Source of the DNA: Opitutia bacterium
Lineage (GTDB): Bacteria > Verrucomicrobiota > Verrucomicrobiia > Opitutales > Opitutaceae
DNA: 47,671 nucleotides
Assembly: GCA_003142615.1 (NCBI GenBank)
Contig: PLMW01000081.1
Location: forward strand, 1 to 47,671
Direction of reading: 5' to 3'
Positions 1 to 8,198 of this stretch are shown here, piece by piece. The translations under genes were made by a program, and so were the position numbers. The notes under the pieces were generated by a model. The model made no database searches, was not told the DNA's origin, and saw only the letters and a list, made by a program, of their open reading frames with translations. The stretch's first letter is position 1, and every line of letters begins with the position of its first letter.

Positions 1-395
1 TTGAGGATGGTGTCCATCATGCCCGGCATGGAATCGCGCGCGCCGGAGCGGACGGAAACCAGCAGCGGGTTGACGAGGTCGCCGAACTTCATGCCGGTCT
101 GCTCCTCGATGGAGGCGACGCCGGCCCTGACCTGGGCGTCGAGCGCGGCCGGGTAGGTGCGCTTGTTGGCGTAATAGTAGGTGCAGACCTCGGTGGTGAT
201 CGTGCATCCCGGGGGCACGGGCAGGCCGATGCGGGTCATTTCGGCGAGGTTGGCCCCCTTGCCACCGAGGAGGGGCTTCATCGAGCCGTTGCCGTCGGTC
301 TTCCTGCCGAACAGGTAGACGTATTTTTGGATTTTGCCGGCCGCGGACTTCCTGGCCGCGGAGGCGGGCTTCTTGGCTTTTGCTTTAGCAGGCAT
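1..395 (-). CDS. ppdK: Pyruvate, phosphate dikinase, N-terminal part (gene runs off the window)
   Basis: PPDK interconverts pyruvate, ATP and phosphate with phosphoenolpyruvate, AMP and pyrophosphate in the cytosol. Only about the first 131 residues are in the window. The ATG at 393-395 is followed by a Lys/Ala-rich tail ([17 protein letters not shown]) not expected in the classic enzyme. Then comes the family start: [13 protein letters not shown], the glycine-rich nucleotide-binding stretch [21 protein letters not shown], and the end of the visible part, [16 protein letters not shown], which is the conserved PPDK/PEP-synthase block. The basic N-terminal extension is odd; a downstream start is possible but no in-frame ATG lies before the conserved block. 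Family assignment is very secure. Confidence 0.95.
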   Translation of the reverse strand, partial: MPAKAKAKKPASAARKSAAGKIQKYVYLFGRKTDGNGSMKPLLGGKGANLAEMTRIGLPVPPGCTITTEVCTYYYANKRTYPAALDAQVRAGVASIEEQTGMKFGDLVNPLLVSVRSGARDSMPGMMDTIL

Positions 396-602
396 GTTTA
401 TGAGTAAGTTGGGTGCGTCGGAAAGAGCATGGGCTGGGCACGCACGAAGCGTGCATCGGAATACCCCGGAGTTGGCCTGTCAATGATGGAGAGACGGTAT
501 TCACACCGCCTTTCCGCCGGATTCAGGTTATTAATCGCCGGGAGGGCCCGGCGCCCTGAATCGGGGCTCGGCCGGACGCTGCCAGCCGCCGTCCCGGCCG
601 GT

Positions 603-842
603 TTACTTCTTCCGGGCGGCGAGCTGCGCCCGCAGCACGGCGCGAAACATCTGGAGGCAGAGCCAGAACACTCCCGTCAGGCACGATGCGCCGACGCCCC
701 CCCACAGCCAGATGTAGAACGGATCATTCGAGGGCACATGGGGGCCGAGCAACCAGGTGAGAAACACAAACACCGCCAGGGTCAGCCCGGCGTCGAGCGC
801 GCGTGACGCGGGCGTGGCGGTTTTCCGATCAGGCTGGTCCAT
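603..842 (-). CDS. Small membrane protein with two helices, unknown function
   Basis: A 79-residue protein. A short polar N-terminus is followed by a hydrophobic helix at about residues 17-33 (AGLTLAVFVFLTWLLG), a loop, and a second helix at about 40-66 (FYIWLWGGVGASCLTGVF), ending in a basic tail (LRAQLAARKK). The positive tail suggests both ends face the cytosol. It stands alone between the dikinase and an acetyltransferase gene that runs in the same direction 80 bases upstream. No family is recognised; codon use matches the surrounding genes, which supports it being real. Confidence 0.7.
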   Translation of the reverse strand: MDQPDRKTATPASRALDAGLTLAVFVFLTWLLGPHVPSNDPFYIWLWGGVGASCLTGVFWLCLQMFRAVLRAQLAARKK

Positions 843-922
843 CGTGGCGAAAAAGACTCACGCCGCGGGTTTTGTCCAATCGTTTCTGGCGGATCTCTCC
901 GCGCGGCCGGCCCCGCCGGCCC

Positions 923-1510
923 TCACGGCGGGGCCGTCGGCACGTATGCTTCCATCGTGTCGGTCCCGGGGATGGGTTTCATCCGCCCGCCGTGGCGGCG
1001 GAAAATCGAGAGCATGGGGGCGTTGTCGGCCTGCACCTGCGCATACAGGTAGCTCATGCCGCGGCGGCGGGCGATGCGCAGCAGCGTGCGCAGCAGGGTG
1101 GTGCAGACGCCAAGACCGCGCTTGCTTTCGCGCACCACGAACGCCATCTCGGCCGACCGGCCGGCGGGATCGAGCAGGTAGCGGCCCACCGCGTGCAGCA
1201 CCTCCTCGCCGTCACCGGCGCGCTCGAACAAGCCGAGGGCGAGATCGCGCGCCTGGTCCACGTCGACCAGCCGGCGCGCGCGTTCATGGGTCATCTCGGA
1301 GATGTGATAGCCGTAGCGCTGGCGGATGGTCTCCTCGGTGTGCGAGTTGAAAAAGGAAATCAGCCGGCCTTCGTCCGCGGGGCCGAGCAGCCGCAGCACG
1401 TACGGCTGCCCGCCGAACATGATCGTGCGCGGCTCCAATTCGTGCGGATCCTCGGGCGACGGCGGCACGGGGGGAAACGCCAGGAACGGGTTGAAGCTGG
1501 CGGCGGGCAT
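923..1510 (-). CDS. GNAT-family N-acetyltransferase
   Basis: An acetyltransferase of the GNAT fold that would move an acetyl group from acetyl-CoA to an amine; the substrate is unknown. The domain starts near YVLRLLGPADEG, and the acetyl-CoA-binding core is visible as EMAFVVRESKRGLGVCTTLL (the R-x-x-G-x-G/A type loop is here KRGLGV), followed by MSYLYAQVQADNAPMLSIF, the N-x-x-M/A helix. It resembles the GNAT domain attached to acyl-CoA synthetase-like Pat enzymes, but no synthetase domain is present. The reading frame is open up to 1654. The ATG at 1510 was chosen because upstream codons (AAT, AAA, CAA, a run of Arg) are unlike the rest; a start at 1633 is the alternative. Confidence 0.8.
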   Translation of the reverse strand: MPAASFNPFLAFPPVPPSPEDPHELEPRTIMFGGQPYVLRLLGPADEGRLISFFNSHTEETIRQRYGYHISEMTHERARRLVDVDQARDLALGLFERAGDGEEVLHAVGRYLLDPAGRSAEMAFVVRESKRGLGVCTTLLRTLLRIARRRGMSYLYAQVQADNAPMLSIFRRHGGRMKPIPGTDTMEAYVPTAPP

Positions 1511-1807
1511 GGCGGCGGGTGGGCTGGCGGCGGCGAGATGCGCGCGGGCGCGGCGCGCGGACCGGTGACACGAGCCGCGTTTTCTGACCACCCGTTTGCG
1601 CCGGGGTTCTCGCTGTTGATTTTTATTAGCCATGGACCACGGCTGATTAACCAAATCTAAGGCACGTTAACGCGCTGGAGCGCAACCGTCTGCGCACGCC
1701 TTGCCGACTATTGTGCGGATTTTGACGGAAAGGCGCCGTGTTTCGAGGACTAAAACGGTGTTCCGCATTGCGCGGCGGAGTCCGGCGGCTCATTTGTCGC
1801 GTTCATC
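1511..1807. other. Intergenic region between divergent genes
   Basis: About 300 bases between the acetyltransferase and the divergently read AraC-type gene. It must hold both promoters. I see no convincing sigma-70 hexamers or operator dyad. Part of it may be coding if the acetyltransferase starts at 1633 or 1654. Confidence 0.5.
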
Positions 1808-2722
1808 ATGATGGACTCACGCGAAACTCCCGCTCGTCGCAGTCGCGTGATCGTCGATCAGTTGATGCGGTCGGAGCTTTACCGCGATTACGAGCACGCC
1901 TTTCAGGAAGCCACCGGTCTGCCGCTGAGCCTGCGGTCCATCGAAACCTTCGATCTGCCCCATCAGGACCGCCCGTACGAGAATCCATTCTGTGCGCTGA
2001 TAGGCTCCACCAACCAGACTTGCGCCACCTGCCTGCAGCTCCAGCGCAAGGTGGAGGAGGCGGCCAGCCAGAAGCCGCAGACGCTCAAATGTTTTGCCGG
2101 CCTGTGCGATTCCGCGGTGCCCATCCGGATCGGTGAAAACCTGATCGCCTTCCTGCAGACCGGACAGGTGCTGCTGCACCCGCCCAGTCGGCGGGAGTTT
2201 TCCCGGATTGCGCGCCAGCTCGTCAAGGATGGCGCCGAGGTCGACCTGAAGCGCGTGGAGGAGGCGTATTTCCAGACGCGGGTGCTCACCAACCCCCAGT
2301 ACGAGTCAATCCTCCGTCTGCTCACCATCTTTGCGCAACACCTGGCTGCGCTCAGCAACCAGCTCATCGTGCAGGAGGAGAAGGCCGAGTCGCCGCAGAT
2401 CTCCCGGGCCAAGGGCTTCATCAACGAGCACCAGGGCGAGGACCTGTCGCTCAGCGCGGTGGCGCGGGCGGTCAACATGAGCGCTTTCTATTTCTGCAAG
2501 GTGTTCAAGCAGGCAACGGGGCTGACCTTCACGGATTACCTCGCGCGGATCCGGATCGAGAAGGTGAAAAACCTGCTGCTCGACCCGCACAAGCGCATCA
2601 GCGAGGTGGCCTTTGCGGCGGGCTTCCAGTCACTGTCGCAGTTCAACCGCGTCTTTCGCAAGATCGCCGGCGAGGCACCCACGGCCTACCGGGAACGCAC
2701 CCACAAGACGGCCGCGGCCTGA
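1808..2722 (+). CDS. PocR-domain AraC-family transcriptional regulator
   Basis: A 304-residue DNA-binding regulator. Residues of about 20-175 form a PocR sensory domain with its cysteine signature: NQTCATCLQLQ and KCFAGLCDSAVPI, followed by LIAFLQTGQVLL. PocR domains are proposed to bind small hydrocarbons or a metal-thiolate centre. Residues of about 200-300 are an AraC double helix-turn-helix (LSLSAVARAVNMSAFYFCKV and ISEVAFAAGFQSLSQFNRVF), ending in the usual P-x-x-Y-R motif (APTAYRERT). Two adjacent ATG codons (1808 and 1811) could start it. Targets are not evident: the neighbours are an unknown Cys-containing protein and an S30AE-like gene. The regulator family is common in Opitutaceae, where it often governs sugar or diol use. 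Confidence 0.92.
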   Translation: MMDSRETPARRSRVIVDQLMRSELYRDYEHAFQEATGLPLSLRSIETFDLPHQDRPYENPFCALIGSTNQTCATCLQLQRKVEEAASQKPQTLKCFAGLCDSAVPIRIGENLIAFLQTGQVLLHPPSRREFSRIARQLVKDGAEVDLKRVEEAYFQTRVLTNPQYESILRLLTIFAQHLAALSNQLIVQEEKAESPQISRAKGFINEHQGEDLSLSAVARAVNMSAFYFCKVFKQATGLTFTDYLARIRIEKVKNLLLDPHKRISEVAFAAGFQSLSQFNRVFRKIAGEAPTAYRERTHKTAAA

Positions 2723-2743
2723 GAGAAGGAGTCCCCCCTGGCG

Positions 2744-3289
2744 TCATCTTGCCTGGGCGGCCACCCACTGCGTCCGCAGGGGCGGGATGCGTGGCTGCCG
2801 GCGGAGCCGCGGAGGACCGGTGCGCCGTCCGGCCACGATGCCGGCCCGGGCCCGCGCACAGGTGCCGCGGCACAGATCGCAGAAGTTCTGGAGCTCGTGC
2901 TGGGCGAGATAATGGAACGTGAGCTGCGCCTCGGACAGAAACTGCTCCAGTGTCTCCGGCGGCATGGTCGAGCTTCCCGGCAGGGCTTGGGCGGCGATGG
3001 CCAGGATGGCCTGCTCGCCCGAGACAAAGTAATGCAGCAGTGGATTGCGGCCGCAGGGGCAGGTGTCATCCAGCGAGCCGCAGAGCAGGGGATGATGCGC
3101 GAGCCAGCGCCGCGGGGTCGGGGAGAGGAGGGCGGTGTAGAATGCGTCCAGCGTCCGGTCCATCATGAACACCAGGGTGTCCGGATTGCCGAGGGCGGAG
3201 GCCGGAGGTTCGGCGCGGAGCAGCACTTCCCAGCAGGTCTTGACCATGGGCCGGAGTTCCGCCAGCGCGTGATGGAAGTGCCGTCTCAT
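2744..3289 (-). CDS. Hypothetical protein with two cysteine clusters
   Basis: An approximately 181-residue soluble protein read towards the AraC gene. It is mostly helical by eye and has two paired-cysteine motifs: DDTCPCGRNPLLHYF in the middle and NFCDLCRGTCARAR near the end. These could bind a metal or an iron-sulfur centre. The frame is open to 3442, but the ATG at 3289 (MRRHFHHALAELRP) is preferred because the upstream translation is Pro/Ala/Arg-rich and looks untranslated. No family is recognised. The tail after the second cluster is rich in Arg and Pro and may be disordered. Confidence 0.65.
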   Translation of the reverse strand: MRRHFHHALAELRPMVKTCWEVLLRAEPPASALGNPDTLVFMMDRTLDAFYTALLSPTPRRWLAHHPLLCGSLDDTCPCGRNPLLHYFVSGEQAILAIAAQALPGSSTMPPETLEQFLSEAQLTFHYLAQHELQNFCDLCRGTCARARAGIVAGRRTGPPRLRRQPRIPPLRTQWVAAQAR

Positions 3290-3465
3290 GGGCGCAACTA
3301 TGCCACACGCCGCGGGCGGTCGCACTGCATGGGTTGCCGAAGCTTGCGCATCCGTTGGCGGGGGGGGACGGGCGGGCCGTGGCGCGAAGCGCAAGATCCG
3401 CGGCGATTTTGGCAACCGGTGCGGAGGCGGGAGGGCAGGCATCGCCTACCTTGTCGGCAGGACGG

Positions 3466-3780
3466 ATGAGGCCGGAGCTGATTTTCCACACCGAAGGTTT
3501 CTCGGCGGGCAGTGAACTCGCCACGCTGGCGTCGCGCCGGGCGGACGTGCTGCTGCGGAAGATCCCCGGCATCACGCGCATCCGGCTCATGGTCATTTTC
3601 GAAAAAATGCCGAACGGCGCCGGCATCTATGCGGCGCGCGGGCATGTGGATGGTGCGGGCGGCGGGACGGAGGCCATCGAGGTCGCCCATGATCCTGATG
3701 CGGCCATCCTGCGCGTGTATGTCCGGCTCGGCCGCCAGCTGGCCGCCCGGAAGGACGGTGGCGTCCCGCCGGCGACGTGA
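3466..3780 (+). CDS. Small protein resembling the S30AE/HPF ribosome-hibernation family
   Basis: A 104-residue protein starting MRPELIFHTEGF at the ATG at 3466; the frame is open upstream to 3334 but that part is low complexity. The order beta strand, helix (LATLASRRADVLLRKIP), two strands (IRLMVIFEKMPNG, IYAARGHVDG), then a helix ending RLGRQLAARK after an acidic AHDPDAAI patch matches the layout of RaiA/HPF proteins, which bind the 30S subunit and silence ribosomes in stationary phase. The assignment rests on fold order and a few residues, so it is tentative. The gene stands alone. Confidence 0.5.
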   Translation: MRPELIFHTEGFSAGSELATLASRRADVLLRKIPGITRIRLMVIFEKMPNGAGIYAARGHVDGAGGGTEAIEVAHDPDAAILRVYVRLGRQLAARKDGGVPPAT

Positions 3781-3953
3781 CGGGCGGCGGCGGATAGCAA
3801 AATCTGCACAGTACGACTGCCGGGCGCGGTTTTGAGGGAAGTCGCCGGAAGTGAGGCCGTTCGGCGACAATTTCTGAGATGAGTTGTGCAAAATATGCGG
3901 AGCCATAGGTTGTCTTCTCCGCTAGAGTAAGGCTCGCACAACCCAATCGCACC

Positions 3954-4157
3954 ATGTCCGTCATCCCGCTTACCCTCAGCATCAGCCTCTGTCTGGTCTT
4001 CACTTTCGTGGTCTTTTTCCTCCGCGAGCAGGCGAGGCGCCCCTTCAGCAGCGCCGAGCGCGAGTCGCTGCTGCCCCTCGCCGACGAGACGCCCCGGCTC
4101 GAATCCCCCGGCGTCCGCCGCCGGCCGGACCGCTCCGGCCCTCTGAACACGGGTTGA
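3954..4157 (+). CDS. Small single-helix membrane protein (CcoS-like in size and layout)
   Basis: A 67-residue protein with one transmembrane helix at residues 4-23 (IPLTLSISLCLVFTFVVFFL), then a charged cytoplasmic tail containing SSAERESLLPLADE. In size and topology it recalls CcoS, the small maturation factor of cbb3 cytochrome oxidase, and a SafE-type protein of the kind found in cbb3 loci lies just downstream. No oxidase subunit genes are in the window, so this link is an inference. It could equally be an unrelated small membrane protein. Confidence 0.6.
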   Translation: MSVIPLTLSISLCLVFTFVVFFLREQARRPFSSAERESLLPLADETPRLESPGVRRRPDRSGPLNTG

Positions 4158-4306
4158 GGATCATCGCGAGTGCGGCGCTGCCGTCCGGGGCGATCCAACC
4201 CCGCCGCGGCGGCGGGGTCCGGATGGATTGCTTCGTCGCCCAGCCGGCCAGCTCTTCGACTTGGCTCAGAGCAGGCAGAGCGCCCTGCCATGACCTGCCA
4301 GGCGGC
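4158..4306. repeat. Possible dispersed REP-like repeat
   Basis: Directly after the stop codon at 4157 the sequence runs ATCATCGCGAG, continues through a CG-rich palindromic stretch (CCCCGCCGCGGCGGCGGGG, about 4189-4207), then ATGGATTGCTTCGTCG and ends near CCTGCCATGAC. The pair TCATCGCGAG / GGATTGCTTCGTCG is the hallmark of short dispersed repeats seen in many high-GC genomes. A second copy of the TCATCGCGAG start is at about 5243 in the next intergenic gap. Confidence 0.45.
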
Positions 4307-4449
4307 GCCAGTGCGCAGGGCAACCAGCGGCTCTGGATCGTGGCGGCGTCTTCGCCCTCGTGCTCGCCGCCTGGATCGTCCTGTTCCTCATCGCGCACCG
4401 TCATCCGGTGGCGCGGGTGCCGTTGACGACGCGGCGGGGCCCGGGCTAG
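4307..4449 (+). pseudogene. Remnant of a small membrane-protein gene with a one-base frameshift
   Basis: In one frame (from 4313) the DNA reads AQGNQRLWIVA, and in the next frame from 4345 it reads GVFALVLAAWIVLFLIAHRH and on to a TAG at 4447-4449. Joined, they give a plausible small protein with one transmembrane helix and a basic tail. Adding a single G in the run at about 4342-4347 would restore one frame. No start codon is visible; the upstream part appears replaced by the repeat ending near 4306. It sits 10 bases before the SafE-type gene and was probably co-transcribed with it. A sequencing error is the alternative. Confidence 0.45.
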
Positions 4450-4459
4450 AAGGAAGGCC

Positions 4460-5173
4460 GTGCACGCCGAGCTCATGAGCATCAACAGTGCCGCGACGGC
4501 CTATGTGGCCGGCCTGGTCACCAGTCTGCACTGTGCCGGCATGTGCGGCCCACTGGCGTGTTCCGTCGTGCCGCTGCGCGGCTCTGCTGGCCAGCAGATC
4601 GCCGACGCGCAGATTGTGAGCAGCATCTACCACCTCGCGCGCCTGGCCGGCTACGCCGCGCTGGGCGCGCTGGCCGGAGCCCTGGGCCGCCTGCCGATGG
4701 CATGGCTGGGCGGCGGCGTGCTGCCGTATCTCCCCTGGCTGCTGGTCGTGTTTTTCGTGGCGGTGGCGCTGCGCTGGGACCGCCATCTGCCGCGCGTGCC
4801 GTTCCTCGGGAACATCTACCTGCGCGTGCATGGCTGGGGTCGCGTCCGTTCGCCCGCCGCCGCCGCCACGGCGCTGGGTCTGGCCACGCCGCTGCTGCCC
4901 TGCGGCCCGCTCTACATGGTCGTGGCCCTCACGATGCTGGCGGGCTCGGCGCTGCGCGGCGTGGAGTTCATGCTCGCGTTCGGCCTCGGCACGGTGCCGC
5001 TGCTCTGGCTCCTCCAGATCAACTTCCACTGGATCCGCTTGAAGCTCCCGCCCGTGTGGATCGCCCGCGTGCAGACCGGCCTGGCGCTCGCGTCGGCCGT
5101 CGTCATCGCCTGGCGCCTGCGCGGCACGCTCGGCTTCCCCGGCCCCGGTCTCGATCATTTCGTGTGCCACTGA
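4460..5173 (+). CDS. SafE/TauE-type membrane protein (UreH/DsbD-like family)
   Basis: A 237-residue inner-membrane protein with about six helices. The first helix carries TSLHCAGMCGPLA, the H-C-x-x-M-C-G motif of the sulfite exporter TauE/SafE (UreH-like transmembrane) family, and a later helix carries the matching LLPCGPLYM motif. Such proteins occur beside cbb3-oxidase and copper-handling genes and are thought to take part in metal or cytochrome maturation; the exact substrate is not established. The GTG at 4460 is used here; the ATG at 4475 (MSINSAAT) is also possible. The C-terminus ends in HFVCH. Confidence 0.85.
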   Translation: MHAELMSINSAATAYVAGLVTSLHCAGMCGPLACSVVPLRGSAGQQIADAQIVSSIYHLARLAGYAALGALAGALGRLPMAWLGGGVLPYLPWLLVVFFVAVALRWDRHLPRVPFLGNIYLRVHGWGRVRSPAAAATALGLATPLLPCGPLYMVVALTMLAGSALRGVEFMLAFGLGTVPLLWLLQINFHWIRLKLPPVWIARVQTGLALASAVVIAWRLRGTLGFPGPGLDHFVCH

Positions 5174-5384
5174 GATGAGTGCGGTGGTGGACAAAGCGAT
5201 GGGTCGCTTCTCCGATGGCCGGGCACTGGGGCGTTTTGCCTGTCATCGCGAGCCCGTTCTGCTGGTCAGCAGAATGCCGGCCAGCGCGCTCGTCTCGCTG
5301 GCGCTTGTGGCCCTCGGCATGCGAGCATGCTTGTGCGGGTAACCCGCAGTGGCGTAACGACGCAGCCGGATCGGGGGAACTCGA
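5174..5384. repeat. Intergenic gap packed with small palindromes
   Basis: Between two convergent genes. It contains TGTCATCGCGAG near 5241 and then three perfect inverted repeats within about 90 bases: TTCTGCTG/CAGCAGAA (5257-5274), GCATGC/GCATGC (5317-5330) and GCGGGT/ACCCGC (5335-5347). No T-run follows any of them, so they are not typical intrinsic terminators. This looks like structured repeat DNA. Confidence 0.5.
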
Positions 5385-6662
5385 CTACAGACTCTTGGGA
5401 ATCGCCGCGGTCAGCACCTCGGGGGCGCCGGACGTGACGAGCACGTTGTCCTCGATGCGCACGCCGCCAAGGGCGAGATGCGGGGTGACCTTTTCCCAGG
5501 CCACGCAGTCGCGGAATTTCCCGCGGCGCTGCGGATCGTTGAGGATCGGCGGAATGAAATAGAGTCCCGGCTCGACGGTGACCACGTAACCCGGCGCGAG
5601 CGGAAAATCCATGCGCAGGTTCTTCAGGCTGGCCCGCGTCGAGCGCGGCCGGCCGGGCAGGGTGCCGCTGGCGTCGCGCACGCCGAGGCCGACGAGGTGG
5701 CCGATGCCGTGCGGGAAGAACAGCAGGTGCGCCTCCTGCTCGACGAGCGCCTCGGCGTTGCCGCGCATGAGGCCGAGCGAGACGAGCCCGCCGGTCATGT
5801 CGACCGCGCACTGCAGGTGCACGTCGCGCCACTCGGCGCCGGCCACGCAGCGGCCGATCGCCTTCTCCTGCGCGGCGAGGACGACCTGGTAGAGATCACG
5901 CTGGAACGCCGACGGCCGGCCGGCCACGTAGGTGCGCGTGACGTCGATCACGTAACGGTCGACCTCCGCGCCGGCGTCGATCAGCACGAACTCGCCCTCC
6001 TGCGCGGTCCGTGCGGTCGGCTCGAAATGGAGCACGGCGCTGTTCGGTCCGGTGCCGACAATGGTGCCATAGCCGGTGCGCGTGGCGCCATGGCGGAAAA
6101 ACCCGGCCTCGAGTTCGATCTGCACCGCCCGCTCCGTCACTCCCGGGGCGATGATCGCGGCCGCCTTCGCATAGCCCGCAGCCGTGGCCACCGCGGCGTG
6201 GCGCATCGTCACGAGCTCCAGCTCATCCTTCGGCCGGCGCGCATGCGTGAAGGCCTCGCGCACTTTCAGCGTCAACGCCTCGTCGGCCCGCACGCCGGGG
6301 AGGGGGGCGCCGAGCAGGGCGGCGGCACGGTCGCGGCGCGCCGTGACCCAGGCGGGAAACGCGGCGAGCGGCTCGCCGGCAAATTGCTCCCGCGCCTCCC
6401 AGACGCGCTCGCCCTCAGTGACCTCCGGAACGAAAAGCATCCAGCCGTCCCGCGGCCCGTCCCGGGGATCGAAGACGGCGATGGCACCGGGGCACTCCAC
6501 GCCGGTGACATAGAAAAACTCGGAATGGGCGCGGAAGGGATAGGTCTGGTCGGTGTTCTCCGGCAGGGGGACCGGCGTGCCGGCCCCGAGAAGCAGAATT
6601 CCGTCGGTCAGGTTGAGGGCGGCGGCGAGGCGCGCGCGCCGTTCGGCGAGTCGGGCAAACAT
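5385..6662 (-). CDS. Xaa-Pro aminopeptidase (aminopeptidase P, M24B family)
   Basis: A 425-residue cytosolic metallopeptidase that removes an N-terminal residue preceding proline. The N-terminal aminopeptidase-P domain holds PENTDQTYPFRAHSEFFYVTG, and the C-terminal pita-bread domain holds the dinuclear metal ligands: Asp in VLIDAGAEVD, Asp in IDVTRTY, His in HGIGHLVGLGV, Glu in TVEPGLYF and Glu in GGVRIEDNVLV. The second histidine normally found in G-L-x-V-H-D is arginine here (GLGVRDASG). In E. coli PepP that His shuttles protons, so the change may alter activity, or this may be a distinct subgroup. The ATG at 6662 gives the normal N-terminus; the frame stays open far upstream by chance. 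Confidence 0.92.
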   Translation of the reverse strand: MFARLAERRARLAAALNLTDGILLLGAGTPVPLPENTDQTYPFRAHSEFFYVTGVECPGAIAVFDPRDGPRDGWMLFVPEVTEGERVWEAREQFAGEPLAAFPAWVTARRDRAAALLGAPLPGVRADEALTLKVREAFTHARRPKDELELVTMRHAAVATAAGYAKAAAIIAPGVTERAVQIELEAGFFRHGATRTGYGTIVGTGPNSAVLHFEPTARTAQEGEFVLIDAGAEVDRYVIDVTRTYVAGRPSAFQRDLYQVVLAAQEKAIGRCVAGAEWRDVHLQCAVDMTGGLVSLGLMRGNAEALVEQEAHLLFFPHGIGHLVGLGVRDASGTLPGRPRSTRASLKNLRMDFPLAPGYVVTVEPGLYFIPPILNDPQRRGKFRDCVAWEKVTPHLALGGVRIEDNVLVTSGAPEVLTAAIPKSL

Positions 6663-6733
6663 GGTGAGGATGGCTGGACGCTGTTGTCGGCGCGAATGCC
6701 CGGCCCGACAAGCCGTTTCCGGTGGCTGCGTCC

Positions 6734-7225
6734 TCAGTAAGAGGGCCGGCTCGCAGCCGGTTTTTCCGGCCAGGCGGGGCGGGATCTGCTTAACTTCGGA
6801 TGCGGGACGATGATCACCGGGCACGGCGCCTTGCGCAGCACGCCTTCCGTCGTGCTGCCGACCAGCCGGCCGGCCAGGACGCCGAGGCCGTGCGAGCCCA
6901 TCACCACAAAACTGGCGCCGAGTTTTCCGCAACATTCCAGGATTTGCGGCGCGGGCGCCCCCCGGAGGATCATTTTCGTCACGCTGAGCTTGTCGAGCTG
7001 CAGCCGTTTCTCGTAACGGCCGAGCAGCCGGGCGGCGCTTTGTTCGCCCGCGCCGACGGCCTCCTCCGCCGCGACCGGCGACTTGGTGCCGGGGCCGGAC
7101 GCCGCGGACGGTGGCACGACATGGAGGAGAACGACGCGACCCCGCAGCGTATCGGCGAGGGCGGCGGCCGTTTCGAAGACACGATCGGTCACGGGGGAGA
7201 AATCGATGGGGGCCACGATGGTCAT
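6734..7225 (-). CDS. Universal stress protein (UspA family)
   Basis: A 163-residue single-domain Usp. The opening strand is MTIVAPIDFSPVTDRVF, and the ATP-binding type signature G-x2-G-x9-G-S/T is present as GSHGLGVLAGRLVGSTTEGV before the closing strand APCPVIIVPH. Members with this motif bind ATP and help cells survive stress. The last 20 residues are a basic, Ser/Pro-rich tail. It is read away from the PIG-L gene with a 124-base gap and towards the aminopeptidase gene 71 bases downstream. Confidence 0.92.
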   Translation of the reverse strand: MTIVAPIDFSPVTDRVFETAAALADTLRGRVVLLHVVPPSAASGPGTKSPVAAEEAVGAGEQSAARLLGRYEKRLQLDKLSVTKMILRGAPAPQILECCGKLGASFVVMGSHGLGVLAGRLVGSTTEGVLRKAPCPVIIVPHPKLSRSRPAWPEKPAASRPSY

Positions 7226-7349
7226 GGGAGCAAAGCCGATGATGGCAGTGGCAGTAATTAGAACAAGTTGGGGAAATTACGCAATTCCTGCGCAGGGGTT
7301 TCGCGGAGTTGCCCTTCCGGGGCGGCGGGCCATAGTCAGCACAACCCGC

Positions 7350-8198
7350 ATGAAATTCAGCCAGCTTCAGGCCGACGTCTACGTGCCGTCGGGGATCGAT
7401 CCCGCCGCGGCGCTCGCCCGCACCACGCACTTGTGCGTCGCCGCCCACCAGGACGACATCGAGATCATGGCCTACCATGGCATCACCGAGTGCCGGGGGC
7501 GCGAGGGCCGGTGGTTTTCCGGCGTGGTCGTGACCAATGGCGCCGGCAGCCCGCGCACCGGACGCTACGCAAAGATCAACGACACGGAGATGCAGGAAGT
7601 CCGGCGCCGGGAGCAGCGCCGGGCGGCGCGGCTGGGCGGCTACAGCGTCCAGATCCAGCTGGCGCACCCGAGCACGGCGGTGAAACGGCCGGGCCATCCC
7701 GGCGTCAATGCCGACCTCCAACAAATTTTCGCCGGCTGCCGGCCGGAAGTCGTCTATCTGCACAACCCCGCCGACAAGCACGATACCCACGTCGCCGTGT
7801 TCCTGCGCTGCCTCGAGGCGATCCGTTCGCTGCCCAAGCCGCAGCGTCCGCAGACCGTGTTCGGCTGCGAAGTCTGGCGCGACCTCGACTGGCTGCCCGA
7901 CGCCGAGAAGGTGGCGCTCGACGTTTCCGCGCAACCGCGGCTCGCGCAGCAGCTGCTCACGGTGTTCAAGTCGCAGATCGCCGGCGGCAAGCGCTACGAT
8001 CTCGCCACGCTCGGCCGGCGTGCGGCCCACGCCAGCTTTCATGCCGCGCAGGCCACCGATGCGACCCCGGCGCTCACCTTCGCCATGGATCTGACCATCC
8101 TGGCGAAGGTCGACTCGCTCGACGTGGAGGCCTATGTGCGCGGGTTGCTCCGGCGTTTCCGCGACGACGTGGCCGCGCGCCTGCGGAAGCTCGGATGA
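7350..8198 (+). CDS. PIG-L family deacetylase (LmbE-like)
   Basis: A 282-residue zinc-dependent N-deacetylase of the LmbE/PIG-L family; members deacetylate GlcNAc-linked small molecules or lipids. The first metal motif is AAHQDDIEI (residues 31-39, usual A-H-P-D-D-E, here with Gln for Pro) and the second is HNPADKHDTHVAV. GVVVTNGAGSPRTG between them is the family's usual loop. The ATG at 7350 follows the divergent gap; the frame is open upstream to 7083 without sense. No partner gene (glycosyltransferase, bacillithiol or mycothiol type) is adjacent, so the substrate is unknown. Confidence 0.9.
   Translation: MKFSQLQADVYVPSGIDPAAALARTTHLCVAAHQDDIEIMAYHGITECRGREGRWFSGVVVTNGAGSPRTGRYAKINDTEMQEVRRREQRRAARLGGYSVQIQLAHPSTAVKRPGHPGVNADLQQIFAGCRPEVVYLHNPADKHDTHVAVFLRCLEAIRSLPKPQRPQTVFGCEVWRDLDWLPDAEKVALDVSAQPRLAQQLLTVFKSQIAGGKRYDLATLGRRAAHASFHAAQATDATPALTFAMDLTILAKVDSLDVEAYVRGLLRRFRDDVAARLRKLG

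Noticed and set aside
5174-5384. Intrinsic terminators between the SafE and aminopeptidase genes
   Set aside because: Three palindromes exist but none is followed by a T-run on either strand.
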